The position numbers and the translations under genes are program-made. Below are positions 1-10,500 of a DNA stretch of 20,541 bases, piece by piece. The notes beneath the pieces were generated by a model. That model searched no databases. It saw nothing but the letters and a program-made list of their open reading frames with translations, and had not been told where the DNA came from. Positions within the stretch are counted from its first letter, which is position 1. Every line of letters starts with the position of its first letter. The stretch lies in the NCBI GenBank assembly GCA_001931875.2, contig MSJH02000140.1:1-20541 (forward strand), given 5' to 3'. The stretch comes from Byssochlamys sp. IMV 00236. Lineage: Eukaryota > Ascomycota > Eurotiomycetes > Eurotiales > Thermoascaceae.

Positions 1-284
1 CTTTGACCTAAACACGTAATGGCGTATGAACTCATAATCCCTCTGATGGACTATCTTTTCTGGCAGTAGCTGCGACCAGTGACTCTCAGGGTGGTCAGGA
101 GTGTGTTCGGCAATTGGCTCCTCACACATACGAAAGATAGTCCTTGGTGTCAACATTGTCGTATCTTGTGGTGATTCTCTCTATTCTACTGTTGCAGTCC
201 AGTGGATGAGAGCGGTATAACTCTGAATGTCGGCTTACCTACGTGAGAAATCGCCGAACGTAGGCTGTCATCACATGGATACGA
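1..284 (-). CDS. Partial spliced gene of unknown function leaving the left edge
   Basis: On the minus strand the last 176 bases are open to the window edge, ending ...RDYEFIRHYVFRSK, with protein-like composition (segments MLTPRTIFRMCEEP and HWSQLLPEKIVHQRDYEF). A 62-nt intron (177-238) with donor GTAAGC and acceptor ATAGAGAG joins this in frame to a short exon (239-284) encoding SYPCDDSLRSAISHV, which is itself preceded by a TTTCTAG acceptor. Only the third AG of the acceptor keeps the frame open. Both ends of the gene are missing: further 5' exons are not located and the 3' end lies outside. I do not recognise the family. G/C-rich codon use resembles the unknown gene at 1527-3036 more than the spectrin-like gene, so it may be a lineage-specific or element-linked gene. 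The model is tentative. Confidence 0.4.
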
Positions 285-420
285 CTAGAAACCTGTACGA
301 TTTGTAAAGGCAAGCATTTCAAGCATTTTTTGTTTTGTTTTTATACTTTTGCCAGTACTAATTGCTAAAATATAGAGAAAACTGTACTCCTTTTCATTGC
401 TTTTTGGGCCATTTGAACGG

Positions 421-900
421 TCTCTTTTTTTTTGTAAAATGGTATATTTTATTCAAATATCGCCAGTTGGCTTGTACTTATTAGAGAAACTAATAAAGAA
501 CATAGAAGCATGAAACAAAATAAAGGCTGCATTAACCGGAGCGAGATGATTTCAAGCGCTCTTTATAGACATTTTTATCATGTATGCGTTTGATTGCTTG
601 TGTTGCTCGTGCAGCAGCTTCATCGGGCCAGAAGGTACGACCATCAAATACACAGCGCCAATGGCATCGTCAGATAGCCAAGATCGTACAGGTAATAACT
701 GTTTGGCCATCAACACGTAGTCCTGAAAGCACCTGTATCAGTGTAGACGAACGTAATGCCAGAGATTCATAAGTAAATCTCACTACAGGTTGTAAAAAGC
801 GACTTGCCATACGTGATCAAGTTTCTTTTTTGAGCATGTAGGACCACAAAAAATGCTCATCGTCTTCAACGCCTTCACATAGAAGGCAGATTTAGTCCAG
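421..900 (-). mobile_element. 5'-truncated non-LTR (LINE-type) retrotransposon, 3' end
   Basis: Read on the minus strand, a decayed reverse-transcriptase C-terminus (891-532) is followed by a short 3' UTR, an AATAAA signal (448-453) and a run of nine A (425-433) that looks like the remnant of a poly(A) tail. This order is the signature of a LINE copy inserted by target-primed reverse transcription. The RT catalytic domain and endonuclease are absent, as is usual for 5'-truncated copies. The 5' breakpoint lies near 895-900, just upstream of an in-frame TAA at 892-894. No target-site duplication was identified by eye. Confidence 0.65.
532..891 (-). pseudogene. zf-RVT C-terminal fragment of a LINE ORF2, with two in-frame stops
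   Basis: The frame encodes ICLLCEGVEDDEHFLW at its N-terminus, a CxxC-x7-H pattern of the zinc-binding domain found at the C-terminus of many LINE reverse transcriptases (zf-RVT). The fourth ligand, normally a Cys shortly after the His, seems replaced by Tyr (HFLWSY). The frame then runs through FLQPVVRFTYESLALRSS and RCVFDGRTFWPDEAAARAT to a TAA at 532-534. It is interrupted by TGA at 817-819 and TGA at 670-672 but shows no frameshift over 120 codons, so it is a relatively young relic. Family assignment rests on motif recognition only. Confidence 0.62.
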
Positions 901-1526
901 GTTTTGTATTTCATTTTTGCGCGTTACTTGTTTTTATTTTGCGCATATTTTATAAGAATATTATTATAACATTGTTCGGATTCACGCTGATCCAAGCAAT
1001 CGAGTTTTTCAAGAGATTTTCTAAACGTAAGAAGCCTCGAATTGTCCAAGCACCATTGAGCATCGTCAAGTATAGAAGCCTTGAGTTTTTTTTTTTTTTT
1101 TTGGACGAGGTGGATGTTTTCAGCTTTTTTTTCGTGTGGTATGATTACAAAGGGAGTGAGTGAGGCAGAGAAACAAAGGAAAAGTTTAAATGCACACGAT
1201 TTTATAGTAGCCACTCATGAATTTTCATATTATACTTTGTTTTATTCAGGTCAAGTCTCTAGATCATATACACCCGTTCCCTATATTTTGTCCATTTCAA
1301 AGAAATTAGAAATAATCATCCTTTCTACTTTGTAGAACAGATAGGTCCATTTATGATTCTGACATCCTTTTCCCCTCATCTTCATCTTTTTGTTCTTTAA
1401 ACCATAAACTTCTTTCAAAACATTACAAATTCAAACACTCTGAAACAATACGTAACTGACCTTTTGGTCAATTGATAGTGAGGTTCAGCTCCATATAATC
1501 TTTTATTATTAAAACTAAAACATATA
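901..1526. other. Intergenic stretch, no gene recognised
   Basis: It contains a T17 run (1086-1102) and a second T-rich run near 1124-1131. Open frames here are lysine- or phenylalanine-rich products of these homopolymers and show no domain. A minus-strand frame across 1060-930 is open but unlike anything I recognise. The far right end holds the poly(A) signal of the next gene. Confidence 0.5.
1502..1507 (-). terminator. Poly(A) signal (AATAAA on minus strand) of the 1527-3036 gene
   Basis: AATAAA lies about 20 nt downstream of the TAA stop at 1527-1529 on the minus strand. This supports that stop, rather than a later one in another frame, as the true end of the gene. Confidence 0.5.
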
Positions 1527-3036
1527 TTACAAATCTCCAGAGACAAGGGCATGAGGTGTATCTGGCACTATTCTCTTCTTGTTGCTTCTTGGGGGGGATC
1601 CAAGTTCTCCGTAGCCAAGAAGTGCTGTTGCTGCTGACGGTTTTACTGCCTTGCAAGTAAACTTTCGCCACATCAAAACTTGCTCTCTATAAATGTGGTT
1701 AGAACATTAAACTATCTTTTTTTTTTTTTGTAATATGTACCTTGAATTTGAAGAGCAAGTGGATGGCTTGACGGAAGTCTTTAACATATGACACCCTGCC
1801 TGGAATTGTTGCGGCTACTTCCTTTACCGCAACGTACAGCCCAGGAGCCACCGACCTCATCGAGAGAAGAACAGCCTTGTTTTCTATAATTTTGGCACAG
1901 TTAGAGGCAGTGTTTGTCTTCATTAACTAAGAGTTATTCACCTATAATCTGCAGCGCAGGAACAGCAACGTCCATGGCCCAGTGGGGGCTTGCGCGGACC
2001 AGGCGGTCAAGGACACACTTTGACTCGATAAGTAGCTTTGTTTTATATGAGCAAGTCTTGATTACAGATGCATCCATCCTGGCCATCTCCATGTTGCCAG
2101 CGTCAGCCTCTTTGTTTCTGCGGAGAAGGGTGTCTCTGACAACCCTGAGGTCGACCTTGAAGCCGGGGCTATCCGTAGTTTCCGAGGAGTCACCAGCGAA
2201 CTCACAGCTGAATGATAATTATTATTATATAAATTCAAGCACAATAGCAATGTTCTACTTACCACTTGCACCTCAGGGCCGTCTGCCTAAACAACTTCTC
2301 CAAAAGACACCCCCACATCTTCACCGTGAGGTCGGCTTCGGTAATGCCAATGTCTTTGTCAAAGATATACCCATGGTACTCCAGCATCTCCAAGCTAAAT
2401 AAATTTCAGAAGAATTAGTTATTTGTAAACTGTTCAAATGCGATATTACTTATTAGTAGGCATACATCGCGAACAAGTCAGCCTCATCAGCGCTTGTGCT
2501 CTTCATTTCGTTCTTGTAAGCATAAGCACAGGCGTCCCGCAGATTAGCTTTTGCAAACTAAGTCAAACCATTAGTGAGAATGAACAAGCCAATTTGGCTC
2601 TATAGACGTTTACCTTTTCGATCTCCTCAAGCTTTCCCTCGTCCTTGGAGACAACCTGAGCGTTGTCATGGAAAGCTTGGTCATATTTTTCTCTCAGCAC
2701 CTTCCAAATCTTGCTATCGAACAGCTTTTCCTGAGAACCATCCAAATTTGAAAGGTCAAGAACGGGGTTAAGACCTAGGCTAAACGTTTTGACTGTTAAG
2801 CAACTAAATTACATTATAATAGTTTAATGCAACTTACTCCACAATGTCCCTCTCATCATACTTTAATTGGTTATAATCAGGGTGAAGCCTGAGAGCTTCT
2901 CTCTTAATTATGATGCCAACAGAGATTTTAAGGTCACCAACGAGCACACCATCCTCTTCTTGAACCTATTCAAAGTATTTTTTAGAATGGTTATGTGACT
3001 TTTATACAAGTTAAATACTTACATTGTAAATTTTAA
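1527..3036 (-). CDS. Unknown multi-exon protein, start not resolved
   Basis: I join these minus-strand exons: (3036-3023), 2965-2838, 2779-2614, 2557-2466, 2394-2263, 2207-1942, 1883-1741, 1682-1527. Introns are 55-71 nt with GT-AG ends, several with CTAAC branch sites. From 2965 to the TAA the exons sum to 361 codons with no stop. Recognisable stretches are KYDERDIVDLGLNPVLDLSN, KLLIESKCVLDRLV and RSVAPGLYVAVKEVAATIPG, ending RIVPDTPHALVSGDL. There is no signal peptide, membrane segment or known catalytic motif. The last intron needs the third AG of TATAGAGAG as acceptor. No ATG is in frame in the first visible piece (...KIYN); a long pyrimidine tract before CTAG at 3037 suggests a further 5' exon. 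The style suggests a fungal lineage-specific family, but I do not recognise a function. Confidence 0.6.
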
Positions 3037-4133
3037 CTAGTCGACAACAATACAAAGTAAAAAGGAAATGTGAAGAAAGAGGGAAAAAAAAGGAAGAAGA
3101 GAAAAAAGTCAATTTATGCATGATGGGAAAATGTCGTCAAAAAGGAGAAGATCAGGACTGTGATACTATTATTACTAACGACAGTAGAGTGCATAAATAG
3201 TGATGATTATACAATAGCTGTGTTGTATGATATGATAATATTATAGTGTAGCTACTGTCACTATCAGGATTATTGATATCATTATACGTTTGTATAATGT
3301 AGTAAGTTAGATTGACCAGCAGGGAGGTAAGAGGTCCAAGTCAAAAGGATGTATTGCCCTGTCTATTACTTGCTACTTATACTTCAGATGGTTTATATCA
3401 CTAAACACGTCATTAACTATAGTCTTTGGATTATGTTTTGTTTCGTCTATAAATATCCAAGAGGACACAAACAAACAACAAACTATTTGTGAAAATAAAC
3501 AAATAGGCGTACTTTTATCAAATCCAATAGGATGAGCTATAACTAAGGATTTAAATAATGTTGGTTATCTAGTAAACTACAAATCACGCCCTATTCGTTA
3601 CTAGGTTTTAGCTTTATAAAAGCTTACAGCAGGGTTAAACAGTTATCTCACATTAGGCTACTAAAAATTAGAAAAAGGTGAATGTGGTCAAGTCTACGTC
3701 TATCAAAGTAAGTATTCTATGTGAACATTACGTTTAAGAAAAATGAATAGGGTTGGTATGCATCCATCCTTTTCATATGATGCATATTTGCATATATCTT
3801 TGTTATTACTGTAGTCATCTAAACGATCAGATTAGGCATGTAAACAAAGCTTAAAAATTATACTATTTTCAAGTGTTATCCGTTATTGATACTATTTTAG
3901 TATTCTATAAACAAATCCCTTCTCTTTCAGACAAAACACGTGTAAAGAAATAATGAAAGGGAACACGTAGACACGATTTTTTTAAAAAGAGAAGTCATGT
4001 CTTTATAAAACTAAATAAAGAAATTTTCCCCCTTCTTTCTTCCTTTTTCCCTTTCTTCCCCTTCTTTCTTGCTCTCTTTTCTTCTACTCTTGGTCATTTC
4101 TATCTTGGGCTTGTTTATATTTATAAACAAATA
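3037..4133. promoter_or_regulatory. Divergent intergenic region upstream of the spectraplakin-like gene
   Basis: About 1.1 kb without a recognisable gene, lying between a minus-strand gene and the plus-strand giant gene, so it should hold both promoters. Visible elements are a purine-rich (minus-strand pyrimidine) tract at about 3060-3110, an 8-bp inverted repeat CTATTTGT/ACAAATAG at 3483-3490 and 3499-3506, a CACGTG E-box at 3937-3942, and a C/T-rich tract at about 4024-4090 just before the ATG. C/T tracts upstream of start codons are common in fungal promoters. An unplaced first exon of the minus-strand gene may also lie here. Confidence 0.45.
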
Positions 4134-4505
4134 ATGACCAATATTAGTACAGACTATCAAGATATTCAAATACGTACACTCACAAAATGGATAAATGTAC
4201 AGTTAAAAGAAGACTCGGTAGAATCAATTGATCGAGACCTAAGGGATGGAGTGATGCTATTGAAATTATTATCTATCGTATCAAATAAACCAGTATTAAA
4301 GCCAGAAAGAGGACGAATGAAAATCCATGCGATATCCAATGTATCCAGAGCATTGAATTTCTTGAAACAAGAATTTGAAGACGATGAAAACTTACCAGTG
4401 ATTGCAAGTGAAGATATCGTGAATGGAGACATAAAGAGTACATTGGCCATTTTATTCTTTATCATGTTGAAATATCAATTTAGTGATATTTTAGGAGAAA
4501 CTAAG

Positions 4506-4553
<48 letters not shown>

Positions 4554-7500
4554 CAAGTCAATCCCTGTATTCATTTCCTTGATATAGAAAGGTGGATTGG
4601 CAGAAGCAAAGGTCGGATTGCTTTATTGGATACGGCTCGAATTAAAAGATTATATCAACAGTCAGATCATATCAACCATACAAGATTTCTCAAAGTCATG
4701 GAAGAGTGGATTACTGTTTTGTCTGTTAATACATCGAATTGAACCAGAATGGATCTTACCACTACATCAATTGATACCACTCGTAGATAGTAAAGATAAT
4801 TGGAACGATATATTAAATCTTGTATTTGATATTGGAGAAAATAAGTTACAGATACCAAAATACTTGGAATCAAGAGACCTGTTAGATATAGAATACCCAC
4901 ATGAACCTTCCATCATGCTGTATATAAGTGAATTTTATAAGATAATCAATAGAACTGATGACATTGAAGAACATAAATTGAAGCGATTAAAAGAAATAGA
5001 GGAAATTCAAAGTTCACCTAAACCAAAACTATTAAATAAATCAAACATAATTGACCCATTATCAATTGATCTATTCGATCATTATGACCCAAGTATGCTC
5101 TCTGAAGACCAACATCACTTATTGAATTTACGGCTCAATTGGGAACAATTGTTCAATCAAGCAGTCGAATGGATAGCCAACACGCATTTAGAACTTAATC
5201 AATTCATCACAATCGCTCGATGGTCTGGAAAGGAGGATTTGTATACAGATCAAGTCATCGAGAATATCATTCAGTCTTTGGTAGCAATAGAAGGAAAACT
5301 ATCAGGATTTGATCAGGGTCTATACTCAAACATACTCGACCTCTATCAACAAATGGAATCTGTACGCGAATTACCAGATCATCTTCAATCTCGTCAATCA
5401 GGCTTTGAATCCGCTTTTGAAGATTTAATGAAGCGATCCTCGTTCAGTAGAAAAATCGTCGAACAGTTACTATCAATTATCCAAGTTATAGAAAAGTTTC
5501 AGCAATTGAAGACATTAGGTGAAGAGTTGAGGGACGAGCTATCTTCTAATGAATTGGATCAACAAGACATGTATAGTGATAAAGTGCTCGCATTCAAACA
5601 GGACTCTGCTCGGTTTATTCAAAACGTCTCGTCTTGTATACCTTATCCCTCTCCTCCTGAGATGAAGACAGCTATGGGAAACGATGATTTACATGATAAT
5701 GAAGTAACAAAGGAAGTGATCGAAACCACCTTGAACGCCTACTCTATGTCACTTGCCCTGATTGCCGAAGGTCTCGATCAGCTACTTATTTCTCGCGATG
5801 AAAACATCTCTCTTCAACAGCGAGTCAGTGACATTCAGGAAGTGATCAAAAACCTTCAGACTTGGTTCAATGACAAGATCAATTCGTTATCAACACTAAA
5901 ACCATACTTATATGCTCAGTCTCTTGATCAGTCGCATTCATCCTCTTCAGCTTCAACGCATAGCTCATCAACCTCTGTTGTATCTGATAGTGAATACAGT
6001 CCCATCATGAACGAAGAAGAACTGCATCGTTTAGAAAAGGATCGGGATCATGTACTCTCTCGACTCTCCGAAATAGAGAACGAAGATCTTCCTCAATTGG
6101 ACGAAGCTATACGTATTATTGAGCATGAAACAAGTGTTAGTCAGTGGATCGACAGCTTAGATAATCTCAAAAAAGGACGTCATGTTCTAACTGACCTTCT
6201 CCATCAGCGCGAGCTCGAACTGGACGCGCTGAGAAGACGGATTGAATGGGAAGCACAATGGTCAAAATACCACAGCCATCTTGTGACCTTGGCCAAGAAA
6301 CTAAGCGACTTGAACGTCAAGAAAGTGCGCTATGACCCATCAAAGGAGAACCCTGACAAACCTTCCTATCAGGGGGACCATGAGCTCGTCCAGTCCTTTC
6401 AGTGGATTCAGGATCGTATGGGTGAGCTTGGCGATCATCCTTGGTCTTGTTTGCTAGACAGTTATCAAGAAATGGTTGTGGCCTATCTTACTGTCATGCA
6501 AACAACTGATGAAAGCGCGTTCCCAGAGTTTCTCTCACTCAAGCAGTCTGATATCAAGCTCAAACACGATGATCTCAAACATCTTCTCACTTATACCTCT
6601 GATCTTATGGCACAACGCTCAACCATCACCGAGTTCTTGATGCGTGTTCATGATGCTCAACACGAAGGCGAGAAAATCAAGGAGCAGCTGGCAAAAAGAT
6701 TGCGTCGTATGAACAATGAAGAGCAAGATCAATTTGGTGTCATTGAGGAACGAATAGACAGGTTTAAAAGAGAGAACAAGGCTATCCTAGCAGATTGTGT
6801 CGAACATATGCCCTACCCTGTCTATAGCGGAAATTGGCTTCAACGTCAGCAAAATAGTGAGGCAGCTGCTACGTATCGAGCCCACGTTCGTGTGCAAATA
6901 AAGTCCTTGATTGAAAAAAAGGTGCAGGACCTTGAAAATCTCGAAAAGAGTCTGGATCAAGTCGCAGAGACGTATCGCGAGGCAGATCGAGTGAAGCATC
7001 GAGTGGCACAATATGAAAAGGAAGCAGACGAGTTGAAGCAATGGGTCGATCAACAAATTGATGTTCTCAGAAAACAACATATCGAAGTGTCAGCAGAGTC
7101 ATTTCTTGTGGACAGTAATCTGCAGGATATGGAGCAGTCTCGACAAAATTTGTGGAGGCAGGTTGAAAAATTTGAGCAAGAGAAAGTCAAGCTACTTCAT
7201 GACCAGATTGTTCAGCTCATCGAATCCACAATGCAAGACAAGAAGAAGAAGCAGCATATCGATGTATCAGTCGCTGCACGACATTTGGGTGAAGTCATGA
7301 AGCACCTGGATCAGTTAAAGCAAGGATTGTCTGATCAAGCAGTGACTCTGGAAGCAGCCAACATGAGAGCTGCCTGGGAGAAAAACTTGAATCAAGGTAT
7401 TCAGCGTCTAGAGGAAATGAATGAACAATTACGCGACTTCACAACCAAAAAGAATCAGATGCTCTCTCGCGAAGACATTTCTGAACAGGATATACAGACA

Positions 7501-10500
7501 CTTGAACGTGACTTGAACAGGCTGATGTCTCTCAGGAACAAGTTTGAAAAGACGATTTTACCAAGTATTCAGATGAGTTATGATGCATTCATAGAGTACT
7601 TTCCAAAACTGCCTAGGCCAATGGCCGTTCCTGACTATCTGGAAATGAGAATGGAATCACTTGGAAGAGCGTGTACTAGATTTCAAGAAAATGTAATAGC
7701 TCGGTCCAGGGAGCTTGATCTGGTCAAGCAACGCGTCTCTTGGGAAACAACAGTGAAGAAGGCATTATCCTATCTAAAGGAGCAAGAAGTTGAACTTGAC
7801 AGGTTTATCGAACAAAGAGCTCGTTGGAGAGTAGCAACACCTACAGATTTGGTTCAAGTAGCCCACGATAACGACGAAGGACAGCTACGAATGGAATGGT
7901 ACAACTACTACTCAAAATTTGAAACTTACCAAGATCAAGTTCTTTTGCCCATAAAGCAACAGTTTGAACAATTGACCACAAACACAATTGACTATGAAAA
8001 CCCACGCTTGGTACCTCATGCAAAGAAAATGGAAGACGTCGAGGCAGCTAAAGAGCATATGCAACATATTTTGTCCTTTTCAAACGATGTTGTCTCTCAA
8101 AGATGTCTTGTTTCGGCCTTCATCCTGAGAACCGCTCAGCTTGAACAATCTGCTGAACTCATCCGTGAAGAATTTATCTCAACTACGAACAATTCTCAGA
8201 AAGAGGACATGGTTCACTTATTGGAAAATCATTCAGATCGACTACACAAGTTCAAGGCAGGAATTGATGATGCTCGTGATCAGTTGGCAGCTAGTATTCC
8301 ATATCCAGTCCGTGCTACACCTACGGAAACTAAGATGGACGATGAGGCTATCAATGCAGCTATTCATGAAACAATTGATTCTCGTACAGCTCGGCTAAGT
8401 GAAATATGGTCTGATCTTGAACAGTTATTGGCAACAAGGGAGCGCATTTCTCGTCGACAACTGTCAGTTCATTCGTTCAAGAAGCAAGCAGCAAACACAG
8501 AGGCATGGATCACGGCTCGTCGTAAAGTCTTAATGGACACAGCTGCCCTGGATGTAGAAGAAGAAGAGCAGATGGAAAAGGCACTCAGCGAGATCATGAG
8601 CATTCAGCAAGGCATGAGAGCTAACGAAACAAACTATGCATTGCTTACCTCCGCTTACGAGAAGTGCAAGGCGGCATTTGAAGACAAGTCTTTGGATCTA
8701 GTGCAGAGCCAGGAAGATCACGAGAAGCTGATTCGTGAATTACAAAATGAAGTGAAGCCTACTTATCAGCGTCTAAGTCAAGACTGGAGTAATTTGCTAT
8801 CAAGTGTAGATCAAACTTGTAGAGATAGACAGTATGCCTTGTTAAACCATAAATTGATTACATGGTTACATTCTGCACGAGACTTGTTTGAAGCCACGTA
8901 CAAGGAACAGGAGCTTTCTGTGATTGAGCAAAATATACCTGACTGGCAAGCTCTGACTGACCAACTAAATTCATCAGCATCACAATACAAGCTGGATTTA
9001 GGCCACCACCAGCAGTACTTGGAGGCAAAGCAACTTGTTCAATTCACCAATCTCTTTCAACAGGGCCTTGATACGATCAAACGAATCGAATCTCAATTGG
9101 AGCATCATCAAAAGACACTCTCTGTTGCTCAATTAACAAATAGATATCTCACTGATATCAAACTACTCCGATCGAGAATTCATGACTGTATGGTCTGTCT
9201 GAAAGACATTGAACAGAAATACAGACACATCAACACGGAATCTTTCGAAGCTCGCGAGTCCCAGCACCAAGCTCTCGTGACTGAATACAAGGCTTCTTGT
9301 AACAAGGTTGACCAACTGAGAGGTCTTTGTGATGATGTGCGTCTTCAATTTAAAACTATTCAGCAAATCAAGGATCATGAAGCCAATAACGATGTCCAAG
9401 ATATGTTGGAAAAGACATGGTCTGGGCTTGAATCATTTGAATCTGCTGTGGCGACTCTTGTCTCTCGTGCTTCATCATGGATGCAGTACTTTAACAGACT
9501 ATCAAGCATCGAACAAGACATTCACTCAATTAAGACTACAATAGAAAGCGCTACAGAAGATGAGCTACCAAGCGTTCAAGAACGAGCAGAGACTGTTGAT
9601 TTTGTTCTTTTACATGACCTGTCTATCACTACTTCTGACCTGCTTAATGACAAAGGAAATCTTAATGCTTACGAAGAACTACGCGTACAACTTGTTCAGC
9701 AATTAGCAGTATTGAAAGAAAACATTTCAGTTAAAGTGAAGGAAAAGAATAAGACAAGACTGATTGAGCACATTCAGCAAACTGTTTCTCAGTTTAGTAG
9801 CCTTTGTAGTAAGCAATACAATATCTTGGATACACATAGTAAAGAGGTAGCATGGTTGGAACACCAAAGCATTGAAGATACGATTGATGCGTGTGGTGGA
9901 ATTATTGAAGCAAGCAACGTAACGCTAAAGAACTGCCAAACACAATTGGATACACTAAGGGAGATTCACTGTCAAGAGCTTCATTCAACACACCATTTTG
10001 CAGATACAGGGTCATTACTGATGCCATTAGCAGATGCGCTTGATCATTTATCAAAGTCCATGTCCCTTGAACAAGAATATACCAAGATTTTGAAGCAAGT
10101 TAAAGCGCTAAAGAGTACAGAAAAGCGTATTATTGACGATGCAGTACATGCTTATCAATCCATTGCTACTGTAGAAAGCGAGGAAGCTCTTTTAGATTTG
10201 GAGCACTGTGCTGAATCATTGGATGAGCAGGCGACTGAGTTCACTACGGCAACAAAGATTATCGATCTGAACAACATCATGCAGAATGACGAAAGAAAAT
10301 CCAGTATTCACAACTACATCAAGTCCTCTACTGAACGTGTCCTTGGTCAAGTCGAAAAGGTCAAGACGATGGTTACAGAAGCCAAGGTTAACATGAAGAA
10401 GAATATTGAACGCCAACGCATCATTTCAAAGTTGAAAGAGATCATTGGTTTCTTACATGAAGTATCTAATAGCCTTGAAGCCTTGCAAACCGTCAATAAG

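Noticed and set aside
532..891. TGA read as Trp (altered nuclear code), because all in-frame element stops are TGA and the host genes end in TAA or TAG
   Set aside because: Five host stops are too few, host genes use TGG for Trp, and decay of mobile elements explains the TGA codons.
1081..1335. Small membrane-like protein rich in Phe
   Set aside because: The hydrophobicity comes only from the T17 tract; the rest has no recognisable feature.
1468..1671. Alternative C-terminus in another frame, implying a frameshift in the last exon of the unknown gene
   Set aside because: Using the third AG of TATAGAGAG (ending at 1683) restores the frame to ...PDTPHALVSGDL and a stop placed just before AATAAA, so no frameshift is needed.
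1914..2402. 162-residue open frame on the plus strand
   Set aside because: It lies antisense to three exons of the minus-strand gene, whose frames are held together by matching splice sites and a poly(A) signal; the plus frame has no domain.
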